DNA of 34,227 nucleotides. Source: Pelatocladus maniniholoensis HA4357-MV3 (GTDB taxonomy: Bacteria > Cyanobacteriota > Cyanobacteriia > Cyanobacteriales > Nostocaceae). Under the pieces are notes generated by a model that was not told the origin of the DNA, searched no databases, and saw only the letters and a program-made list of their open reading frames with translations. The position numbers were made by a program, and so were the translations under genes. Where the stretch lies: assembly GCA_019359115.1 (NCBI GenBank), contig JAHHHW010000138.1:1-34227 (forward strand). The letters are read 5' to 3'. Of the stretch, positions 1 through 6,474 are shown piece after piece; within the stretch, counting starts at the first letter, position 1; every line of letters begins with the position of its first letter.

Positions 1-108
1 ATTGAAGAGCTAGAATATTTATTACATCAGCTTTTAAATGAAGGAGAGTTAATTATTAAATGGGGGCGAAAACTCAAAAATAAAGGCGACGCTGTCATCA
101 CAATTTAA
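1..108 (+). CDS. C-terminal end of an unknown protein (5' end outside window)
   Basis: An open frame runs from base 1 to a TAA at 106-108 and encodes 35 charged residues rich in Leu, Glu and Lys, ending in DAVITI. The first half (EELEYLLHQLLNEGEL) could form a helix. I do not recognise the family. Its stop codon lies inside the 20-bp dispersed repeat at 104-123, so the natural C-terminus may have been altered by that repeat. It converges on the GH31 fragment to its right. Confidence 0.45.
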   Translation: MEELEYLLHQLLNEGELIIKWGRKLKNKGDAVITI

Positions 109-123
109 ATGCATAACAGCTTA
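104..123. repeat. 20-bp dispersed repeat end carrying the stop codons of both flanking genes
   Basis: TTTAAATGCATAACAGCTTA matches 21681-21700 with two mismatches, and in reverse complement resembles 21610-21629. Read rightward, its TAA (106-108) ends the unknown gene at 1-108. Read leftward, its TAA (123-121) ends the GH31 fragment. At 21610-21700 the same sequence forms the two ends of a 91-bp inverted-repeat element, so this copy looks like a solo end or scar. Confidence 0.6.
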
Positions 124-927
124 GCCAATATCCATCAGGACTTGACCACGATTGTCAACGTATATGCCAGTGACGCAATCTTTTTCAGGAACGCCGTTAA
201 ATTCAATAAAGAACGGTTCCGAATGGTAAAGCGGTTCCCGTCCGTCTAAGGGGCCGTAGTTATAGACCTGACGGTACCGCATATTATCGAAATTGAAATA
301 GTTTAGTTGCCCACTATTACGGCAGAGTGACTTACCACCTTGTTCACCAAAGCCAATATACTTGGCTGGTGCAGGTTTTTTCACACCCTGAATAATGGCA
401 TAATCGTCATTTCCGTTCGGAGTATATAAAATGCCAGGTAGTGATGTCTCCCAAACTTTAAAGTTGCTGCCGTCAGGTTCGCAATTGATCACTTCGATCT
501 TAAACGGATCTGTGGTGAGAATTACTTGCATGACAGCTTCGTCATTCTGCTGCTTTTTCGTAGTTAGTATGCAGCCATGACCACTTTTGTCTTCATAGAC
601 TATGTAGAATTTTTCATCTCCCTGCTGGGCTGCGTCTTTTAACTGAGCGAAGGTATTTTGGACTACCGCACGAGTATTTTGATCGCTGTAATCTTCCCTG
701 GTTTTTTTGGGGTTGAAACGAATCCGGAAGGTATCATTTTGGACAAATTGAAGTAGCATAGCACAGGTATTACCATGGCTGTTTTGGAACTCAAGTACTA
801 GCGTTTGTTCTGTGTCTATATATTGATAAGAAGAGACTTTCTTAAGGGTTTGCCAGCTTTTGATGTCTTTGAAATATTCTTCGACTTTGACGAACTTGTA
901 GACATTGGATAAAGTTGGTCCTGACAT
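121..927 (-). CDS. GH31-family protein, N-terminal region only (truncated alpha-glucan lyase/glucosidase-like)
   Basis: This encodes 268 aa. The C-terminal third (IGFGEQGGKSLC, YFNFDNMRYRQVYNYGPLD, REPLYHSEPFFIEFNG) is the typical N-terminal beta-sandwich/substrate-loop region of glycoside hydrolase family 31, and from memory is closest in style to alpha-1,4-glucan lyases, which release 1,5-anhydrofructose. Family members are usually 700 aa or longer. The whole catalytic (beta/alpha)8 barrel with its two acidic residues is missing, so hydrolytic or lyase activity is not expected. The start at 927 is supported by GAGAGG a few bases upstream. The stop comes from the repeat at 104-123, and no GH31 continuation is visible in 1-120 on this strand. 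Probably a decaying remnant; expression as a sugar-binding module is possible but unsupported. Confidence 0.75.
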   Translation of the reverse strand: MSGPTLSNVYKFVKVEEYFKDIKSWQTLKKVSSYQYIDTEQTLVLEFQNSHGNTCAMLLQFVQNDTFRIRFNPKKTREDYSDQNTRAVVQNTFAQLKDAAQQGDEKFYIVYEDKSGHGCILTTKKQQNDEAVMQVILTTDPFKIEVINCEPDGSNFKVWETSLPGILYTPNGNDDYAIIQGVKKPAPAKYIGFGEQGGKSLCRNSGQLNYFNFDNMRYRQVYNYGPLDGREPLYHSEPFFIEFNGVPEKDCVTGIYVDNRGQVLMDIG

Positions 928-1030
928 TAATAAACCTCTCGTGATATGAGAATAAAACTGTACGCAAAACTGAACTGAATTAAAGCTACTTTAATTTCTA
1001 CGTCCAAGCTCCCAAGATTATGCAATGTAA

Positions 1031-1135
1031 TCTGTTGAAGCTAGAGACAAAAATGTCATTTATATTGGTGATCGCAATGTCAAATTCTCAGTAAGTCCAG
1101 AGGCTAAAACTATCGGCGATAGTCATCATTTGTAA
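1031..1135 (+). pseudogene. Possible 3' remnant of a protein gene
   Basis: After a TAA at 1028-1030 an open frame of 34 codons ends in TAA at 1133-1135. Its composition is protein-like (for example NVIYIGDRNVKFSVSPEA) and unlike the AT-rich noise around it. There is no plausible start or ribosome site, so at most it is the tail of a lost gene. Family unknown. It lies between the GH31 fragment and the MITE in a 640-bp gap that otherwise holds only repeats. Confidence 0.25.
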
Positions 1136-1237
1136 CTTGTAAAGGTGTGAATGATGTTTACGTTTGGTAAATTGTATTTTATTTACAGCGCTTTGCATTT
1201 AAATGGAGTACACCCTGCCTGCCCCTAATCCCCAAAG

Positions 1238-1392
1238 CAGGGTGGTTTCATACAAGCAGAGAAAAATTAAAATCTTCTTTTAAAGCCTCTCCCCTTAATA
1301 AGGGGAGAGGTTTGGAGAGGGGTAAAAATCTATGCTTCAAAACGAGAAATACAGACTTCCATATTTTTCTTTTTTCGTATGAAACCACCCTG
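1238..1392. mobile_element. 155-bp MITE-like element, copy A
   Basis: The element begins with CAGGGTGGTTTCATAC and ends with its exact reverse complement (1377-1392), giving 16-bp terminal inverted repeats. An internal palindrome has arms CCTCTCCCCTT and AAGGGGAGAGG. It carries no protein of its own. A 19-bp direct repeat, CTGCCCCTAATCCCCAAAG, flanks it exactly (1219-1237 and 1393-1411), as expected of a target duplication or insertion into a repeat. An inverted copy at 4662-4816 has the same length and differs by eye at one base. The rest of the gap to 1568 contains G/C-rich repeat debris (about 1396-1475). Confidence 0.8.
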
Positions 1393-1568
1393 CTGCCCCT
1401 AATCCCCAAAGGAGGCCCCGAGTTCCCCAACCCTAAGCGCAAGCGAGGAGGGTACGCGTAGCGTGGGTGGGGTCTTTCTGTGCCTCATGCTTGTTGAAAT
1501 CTGCTGTATTCTCACCGACTTATATTAAGTTTGCGACTTCCTCTATCTCTATATAAAAGTTGCTTAAT

Positions 1569-2327
1569 TTAAGCTTTCGCTAACGGGTGATACTCTATTG
1601 CTATCCAAATGCAATCTGTATCTGCGTAATATTGATGCCACGGATAAATGTATTTGCTGTTTTCTTCTACCTGACAAAATGGAACACAAGTTGTGAAGCC
1701 AGGACTCATTAACATGTCTTCGTAGAGAGTGCCATAATCTTGAGTTTTAAACTTCTGCATTCTACCAGTACCGAATATCTGTGTATGGATTTCGATAAAG
1801 TCATGCTTGTTGTGTATGAAACAATTGGTGTATGAAGGTGCAAACCATAAGTTGAGTTTAACGACAAAGCTTTGCTTTTCACTTGGTGTATTTGCTTGCC
1901 TTGTCATGTAATACGGATCAATCTCTACAATTCCCGCCTCATCTTGTGGTGATTTCCATAGAGGAGTATTCTTAGGATACGGGAGTTCACTGGTGTCGCC
2001 ACCACTGGGAGTATCTTCAATAGTATTGCCTAATAGAAACCAACCCTCTTCCAAAATAATGTTCCCGATGTTGGTGAAGTCTTTGACCTCGATCAATATC
2101 AGTACTTCAGCCTTCTCAATAGTTATATCTTTGAGGATAGTTGAGGAGAAAGCAGGAATAATATTTCTCACGGGCTTGCCAACGGAAACATCCCACATAT
2201 GTGGGTTGACTACAATGGTTGCTTTGTTGATTTCATAATCTCTGACATTTTCAACGTATTTCGCATCTATGTGCGAACCGCAAAAGTTTAATTGCTTTTC
2301 CACGTTATGGGCTAGCGTGCTTATCAT
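1569..2327 (-). CDS. Cupin-like protein of unknown specificity (possible anhydrofructose-pathway dehydratase/isomerase)
   Basis: This encodes 252 aa with no signal peptide. The segment HNKHDFIEIHTQIFG (around residues 170-185) places three His and one Glu in the spacing expected of a cupin metal site, and a second motif near the C-terminus (YPWHQYYADTDCIW, then IEYH) adds more His. A soluble beta-barrel metalloenzyme is likely. I suspect, from memory and context only, a relation to the cupin portion of aldos-2-ulose (anhydrofructose) dehydratase, because the neighbour downstream is a GH31/glucan-lyase-like fragment. That substrate is inference. The gene is transcribed leftward, 640 bp from the GH31 fragment and about 250 bp after the phosphoribosyltransferase, so a shared operon is doubtful. 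The stop overlaps a short AT-rich tail. Confidence 0.55.
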   Translation of the reverse strand: MISTLAHNVEKQLNFCGSHIDAKYVENVRDYEINKATIVVNPHMWDVSVGKPVRNIIPAFSSTILKDITIEKAEVLILIEVKDFTNIGNIILEEGWFLLGNTIEDTPSGGDTSELPYPKNTPLWKSPQDEAGIVEIDPYYMTRQANTPSEKQSFVVKLNLWFAPSYTNCFIHNKHDFIEIHTQIFGTGRMQKFKTQDYGTLYEDMLMSPGFTTCVPFCQVEENSKYIYPWHQYYADTDCIWIAIEYHPLAKA

Positions 2328-2578
2328 GGTTCACTTCTCCTCTGCTCGATAAAATCTACTCACAACGAACAAAGCAGTCTAAAGCATTCACTTCGTGGCT
2401 GATTACAAACTATTGGTGGCACTTACTCTACTTCATCTAATTGATACACGCCCTCACGATCATTACTTGAAATTTATTCCAACTCCAACACGCTATTACA
2501 TTCTTAGTTGAAATGCAAGGACAGTTAAGACAGTTAAGTAAACGCCTATTAGATACTCAGTAATTATCTAATAAATGC

Positions 2579-3100
2579 CTAGTTGCTGTTGCTGCTAACT
2601 ACTTCCAAAAATTCTGCCGGGTTCATAAACTCATAATGCTCAAACGGTTGATGAATCCAAGGATTATCACAGAGATAATCAACGTAGTAATCAGGTTTGA
2701 TTACTGAACAAGCTTTATACCAAATTACCGCAGAGCGAATTTCTTCTATCGGAGCATCAGAATACTTCTTTAACCAAGATGTAGTTTCCTTGAGAGTCAC
2801 TCCAGAATCTACCAAATCATCTACTAAAAGAATACGCGAACCTAACTTTTCTGTAGTCATTGTCAAATGGCGAGAAAAGCTTAAACATCCTCTTTCTTGC
2901 TTGCCTGAGCCACTGTAAGATGATGTTGCTAAAATTGCCAATGGCTGTTTATATATACGGGAGAGAATGTCTCCCACCCGTAGTCCTCCTCTAGCAAGAC
3001 AAATAATCTGATTGAACTCCCAACCGGATTGATAGATTTGGGCAGCTAGTTGTTCAATTTTACGATGATAATCTGACCAAGAAATGTAAAGGTCTGGCAT
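2579..3100 (-). CDS. Phosphoribosyltransferase, type I fold
   Basis: This encodes 173 aa. ILLVDDLVDSGVTLK (around residues 91-105) is the PRPP-binding loop of type I phosphoribosyltransferases, and LARGGLRVGDILS (residues 35-47) is the substrate/pyrophosphate loop region of the hypoxanthine/xanthine-guanine group. It would transfer phosphoribose from PRPP to a purine base in cytosolic salvage, but the base specificity cannot be read. Length is normal for small family members. It is divergent from the symporter at 3175, with only 74 bp between starts, so the two share a promoter region. Confidence 0.8.
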   Translation of the reverse strand: MPDLYISWSDYHRKIEQLAAQIYQSGWEFNQIICLARGGLRVGDILSRIYKQPLAILATSSYSGSGKQERGCLSFSRHLTMTTEKLGSRILLVDDLVDSGVTLKETTSWLKKYSDAPIEEIRSAVIWYKACSVIKPDYYVDYLCDNPWIHQPFEHYEFMNPAEFLEVVSSNSN

Positions 3101-3174
3101 AGTTGGGAAGGTTATTTGTAGCTATTAATAAATGGCAAACCAAACTTTCTATCTTAATATGAGCGTAGTGTAAT

Positions 3175-4626
3175 ATGAGCGATTCTGCCCCTGATGGTGA
3201 TTTCCAGCAAAGCGCTGAAAATGAAAAACTAGACCTTAGTACTAAGCTGGCCTTTGGTGCTGGAGATTTGGGTACAGCGATTACTGCCATGATTGGGATT
3301 TCTTATTTGTCACCCTTCCTGACAGATGTAGCTGGCTTGAATCCTCAACTAGCAGGACAGACTCAACTAGTCGGTAAAGTCTGGGATGCAGTCAACGATC
3401 CAATGGTGGGGGTATTGAGCGATCGCACTCAAAGCAGTCAGGGGAGACGCTATCCTTGGATGATTTGGGGAGCAATTCCCTTTGGAATTTTCTTTTTTTT
3501 GCAGTGGATTGTACCTCACTTTAGTAACAACGAAAATGCAAATCAGTGGGGTTTATTTTGGTATTACACTGCGATTTCAATTTTGTTTAATGCCTTCTAT
3601 ACTGTTGTTAATTTACCATATACAGCTCTCACCGCAGAACTAACCCAAGACTACGATGAACGTACCAGCCTCAACAGCTTTCGTTTTACTTTTTCAATTG
3701 GTGGGAGCATTCTGGCTTTAATTATTGGATTAATAATTTCTCTCATCATTCCTAATAATCGCAGTTTACAATTTTTATTAATAGGATTAATCTGTGCGAT
3801 TATTTCTGTTTTTCCCATATATTGGTGTGTCTGGGGAACGAAAAAACGCGCTCAATCTGTGGCAAATTTACACCCACAGACAGAACAAACAGCTTCTATC
3901 CCTTTTTTGCAACAACTCAAAATAGCTTTTACTAATCGCCCTTTTTTATTTGTAATCGGCATATATCTTTGTTCGTGGTTAGCAGTCCAACTAACAGCTG
4001 GGATTATTCCTTATTTCGTTATTAGTTGGATGCGTCTTCCCCAATGGCACATTAGCTTAGTATTGCTGGCAGTGCAAGGAACTGCAATGAGTATGCTGTT
4101 TGTCTGGAGTGCGATTAGTCAGCGTGTCGGCAAAAAAGCTGTATACTACATGGGCATGACTATATGGATTATTGCTCAGGCTGGACTGTTTTTCGTCAAG
4201 CCAGATCAAATCGTCTTGATGTATTGTTTAGCAGTTTTAGCCGGCTTTGGAGTATCCACAGCTTATTTAGTTCCCTGGTCAATGCTACCAGACGTGATCG
4301 AACTAGATGAATTACAAACAGGACAACGTCGGGAAGGTATTTTTTATAGTTTCATAGTTTTTTTGCAAAAAATTTGTTTAGGGTTAGCTGTGAACTTAGT
4401 TTTGCAAAGACTAGGCGCAGCTGGATATATTAAACCCACACCACAAATTCCTGTGCCAATCCAACCAGATACAGTATTAGAAGTGATTCGCGTTTCAATT
4501 GGCCCCTTACCAGCTGTAGCTTTGATTTGTGGCTTAATTTTGGCGTACTTTTACCCCATTACTCGCGAAATGCATGCTGAAATCTTACTCCAACTTGAGG
4601 AAAGAAGGAAGAGATCACGGACATAG
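3175..4626 (+). CDS. GPH-family (MelB-like) sugar:cation symporter, MFS superfamily
   Basis: This encodes 483 aa with about twelve hydrophobic segments. Features of the glycoside-pentoside-hexuronide:cation family: the N-terminal LAFGAGDLGTAI with FLTDVAGL, the loop DRTQSSQGRRYPW after helix 2 (residues around 83-100), LPYTALTAELTQDYDERTSLNSFR after helix 4 region, and PDVIELDELQTGQRREG in the second half. These are family hallmarks. The likely role is Na+ or H+ coupled uptake of a sugar or glycoside across the plasma membrane; the substrate is unknown. The direct repeat TAATATGAGCG at 3155-3165 and 3171-3181 duplicates the start-codon region, but the first ATG runs into a TAA after a few codons. 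The stop is followed by the second MITE copy. Confidence 0.85.
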   Translation: MSDSAPDGDFQQSAENEKLDLSTKLAFGAGDLGTAITAMIGISYLSPFLTDVAGLNPQLAGQTQLVGKVWDAVNDPMVGVLSDRTQSSQGRRYPWMIWGAIPFGIFFFLQWIVPHFSNNENANQWGLFWYYTAISILFNAFYTVVNLPYTALTAELTQDYDERTSLNSFRFTFSIGGSILALIIGLIISLIIPNNRSLQFLLIGLICAIISVFPIYWCVWGTKKRAQSVANLHPQTEQTASIPFLQQLKIAFTNRPFLFVIGIYLCSWLAVQLTAGIIPYFVISWMRLPQWHISLVLLAVQGTAMSMLFVWSAISQRVGKKAVYYMGMTIWIIAQAGLFFVKPDQIVLMYCLAVLAGFGVSTAYLVPWSMLPDVIELDELQTGQRREGIFYSFIVFLQKICLGLAVNLVLQRLGAAGYIKPTPQIPVPIQPDTVLEVIRVSIGPLPAVALICGLILAYFYPITREMHAEILLQLEERRKRSRT

Positions 4627-4661
4627 GGGATCGGGGATTGGGCGAGTGTGGGGAGTGTGGG

Positions 4662-4816
4662 CAGGGTGGTTTCATACGAAAAAAGAAAAATATGGAAGTC
4701 TGTATTTCTCGTTTTGAAGCATAGATTTTTACCCCTCTCCAAACCTCTCCCCTTAATAAGGGGAGAGGCTTTAAAAAAAGATTTTAATTTTTCTCTGCTT
4801 GTATGAAACCACCCTG
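4662..4816. mobile_element. 155-bp MITE-like element, copy B (inverted relative to copy A)
   Basis: It has the same 16-bp terminal inverted repeats as copy A and, read in reverse complement, the same interior with a single visible difference (TTT for TTC in a T-rich run near one end). It is flanked exactly by an 11-bp direct repeat, GGGAGTGTGGG (4651-4661 and 4817-4827). Because the flank is itself a short tandem repeat (GTGTGGGGA type), that duplication could predate insertion. It fills most of the 312-bp gap between the symporter and the HEAT-repeat gene. ORFs reading through it are artefacts. Confidence 0.8.
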
Positions 4817-4938
4817 GGGAGTGTGGGAAGTGTGGGGAGTCAACAACCAACAATCCACCTAAAGATGGTGAATTTGTGTAAAAAAACGTAATAATACTTA
4901 ATATGTATGAAGTAGAAAAAGCCAATTAATTAAACCAA

Positions 4939-5619
4939 ATGGCAGTTCCAAGCTTAGAGGAAATTTCCACTCAGTTAGACAGTCCGAATCTACGCGATCG
5001 CATGGTAGCCCTTGCTTCGTTGAAAGACGTACCAGCAGAGGACGCTGTACCTTTAATTAAAAAAGTGTTGGACGATGAGTCTCTGCAATTACGATCAATG
5101 GCAATATTTGCCTTGGGGATTAAACCAACTTCCGAGTGCTACTCTCTTTTGGTAAAAATTCTGGAAACTGATCCAGACTATAGCATCCGTGCTGGTGCTG
5201 CTGGTGCGCTGGGATACTTGGGTGATGGCAGGGCCTTTGAGCCTCTGTCAAGGGCATTTTACGAAGATACTGACTGGTTAGTCCGTTTTAGTGCAGCCGT
5301 TTCACTGGGTAATCTCAAAGACTCCCGCGCCCGTGAACTCCTTTACCAAGCCCTAGACGGAGAAGAAATCGTACTACAACAAGCCGCGATCGCAGCACTG
5401 GGAGAAATAAAAGATATCGACGCAGTAGATCGAGTTTTACGTTTTGCTCAATCAGATGACTGGTTGGTACGACAACGTTTAGCCGAAACTCTCGGCCAGC
5501 TTCCTACTACTAAAAGTGTTTCCGCATTAAAATATCTAGAAAAAGACAGTCACAAAAACGTCGCTGAAGCTGCAAAAATATCTCTCAAGAGATTAGAGGA
5601 AGCAGGCTATCAAGCGTGA
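4939..5619 (+). CDS. HEAT-repeat protein of the PBS-lyase/NblB-like type
   Basis: This encodes 226 aa composed almost entirely of about six helical HEAT repeats. Repeat cores such as LQLRSMAIFALG, YSIRAGAAGALGYLGDGRA, WLVRFSAAVSLGNLKDSRA and WLVRQRLAETLGQL show the periodic A-A-x-A-L-G signature of PBS-lyase HEAT-like repeats found in CpcE/CpcF bilin lyases and in NblB, which helps dismantle phycobilisomes. It is soluble and cytosolic. The gene for a CpcS-type bilin lyase follows 175 bp later on the same strand, which fits a phycobiliprotein-related role. A pure scaffold role is equally possible, and the exact function cannot be assigned. The start is the first ATG after an AT-rich leader. 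Confidence 0.8.
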   Translation: MAVPSLEEISTQLDSPNLRDRMVALASLKDVPAEDAVPLIKKVLDDESLQLRSMAIFALGIKPTSECYSLLVKILETDPDYSIRAGAAGALGYLGDGRAFEPLSRAFYEDTDWLVRFSAAVSLGNLKDSRARELLYQALDGEEIVLQQAAIAALGEIKDIDAVDRVLRFAQSDDWLVRQRLAETLGQLPTTKSVSALKYLEKDSHKNVAEAAKISLKRLEEAGYQA

Positions 5620-5660
5620 GGACACAAATAGATAAATCACAAATACGCAAATATGTCAAT

Positions 5661-5721
5661 ACAAGGGAGAGATTTCATTTACATTCTCCCTTGTCTCCCT
5701 TGTCCTCCTTGTCTCCCTTGT
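5661..5721. terminator. Inverted repeat fused to a 9-bp tandem array
   Basis: ACAAGGGAGA (5661-5670) and TCTCCCTTGT (5685-5694) form a perfect 10-bp stem with a 14-base loop. The right arm is also the first unit of a four-unit array of CTCCCTTGT (5686-5721; the third unit has one variant base). It could act as a transcription terminator for the HEAT gene, but no T-tract follows. It resembles the short tandem repeats common in filamentous cyanobacteria. Confidence 0.45.
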
Positions 5722-5794
5722 CCCCTATCTCCCCCTTCCTGCTACCTTGTAATAAGTGGGATCATCAAGATTTTGACGCAAGGTAATTTGATTC

Positions 5795-6358
5795 ATGAAT
5801 ATTAAAGAATTTTTTGAGTTAAGTGCTGGTAAATGGTTTTCCCATCGTACTAGTCACCACTTAGCTTTTAAGCAATCAGAGTCTGGCAAATCAGATATTA
5901 TTATAGAAATGCTGGCAGTAGATCACCCGGAGGTGATCAAACTATGCGAACAATATGAAATTAACCCCAAACATGCTTCCTGTGGTGCGAGAGTCACTTG
6001 GAAAGGCACAATGGAATGGGATGAAGAAGATCACAAAGGTTCGACGGTATTAGTACCAGTGCCGAATGCAGATAACCCAAATGAAGGCAAGTTATTGCGA
6101 GAAATGGGCTATGCTGAGAAAATGCCTGTTGCTGGCAGTTACAAGATGGGTGATGATGAGGCGTTGACCTTAATTACAGAATACGAAACAATGTGGTCTG
6201 AAGAGCGCCTCTGGTTTGCTAGCCCCAATTTACGGATGCGAGTTGGTGTCCTGAAGCGCTTCGGTGGCTTTAGTATGGCTTCGTTCACTTCTGAAATTCG
6301 CATGGGTGGTGCTGGACCAGCGAAAGAATCTGAAGCAGCTAATTCAGTATCAACTTAG
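5795..6358 (+). CDS. cpcS: Phycobiliprotein chromophore lyase, CpcS/CpeS family
   Basis: This encodes 187 aa. It starts [20 protein letters not shown] and contains [20 protein letters not shown] and [18 protein letters not shown], which I recognise as the conserved blocks of the CpcS/CpeS lipocalin-like bilin lyases, especially the CpcS-III type of Nostoc. Such enzymes attach phycocyanobilin to Cys-84-equivalent positions of phycocyanin and allophycocyanin subunits in the cytosol. Length matches the family. It is co-directional with the HEAT-repeat gene but separated by a repeat/terminator-like structure, so it probably has its own promoter. A convergent hairpin follows the stop. Confidence 0.9.
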   Translation: MNIKEFFELSAGKWFSHRTSHHLAFKQSESGKSDIIIEMLAVDHPEVIKLCEQYEINPKHASCGARVTWKGTMEWDEEDHKGSTVLVPVPNADNPNEGKLLREMGYAEKMPVAGSYKMGDDEALTLITEYETMWSEERLWFASPNLRMRVGVLKRFGGFSMASFTSEIRMGGAGPAKESEAANSVST

Positions 6359-6375
6359 TCAAAGCAATATCGAAC

Positions 6376-6419
6376 CGCAAAGACGCATTAAAATACAACT
6401 TTTTTCAAGTGTCTTTGCG
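6376..6419. terminator. Convergent terminator hairpin
   Basis: CGCAAAGAC (6376-6384) pairs perfectly with GTCTTTGCG (6411-6419), extended by AA/TT on the outside. The loop contains a T-run (CTTTTTTC). It sits between the stop of cpcS (rightward) and the stop of the MprF-like gene (leftward), so it may serve both. Confidence 0.5.
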
Positions 6420-6474
6420 TTATTCAATTTGAGATGTAATTGAGGCGATCGCTTTTTGTAACTGCTTCACGAGA

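Noticed and set aside
1248-1442. 64-aa leftward frame
   Set aside because: It lies inside the MITE copy A and its flank; the same peptide pieces appear in the frame over copy B.
3155-3181. Duplicated TAATATGAGCG before the symporter as a possible upstream ORF or operator
   Set aside because: The first ATG gives only five codons before TAA, and an 11-bp direct repeat alone is weak evidence.
4551-4925. 124-aa leftward frame
   Set aside because: It crosses the end of the symporter gene and MITE copy B, with no start signal.
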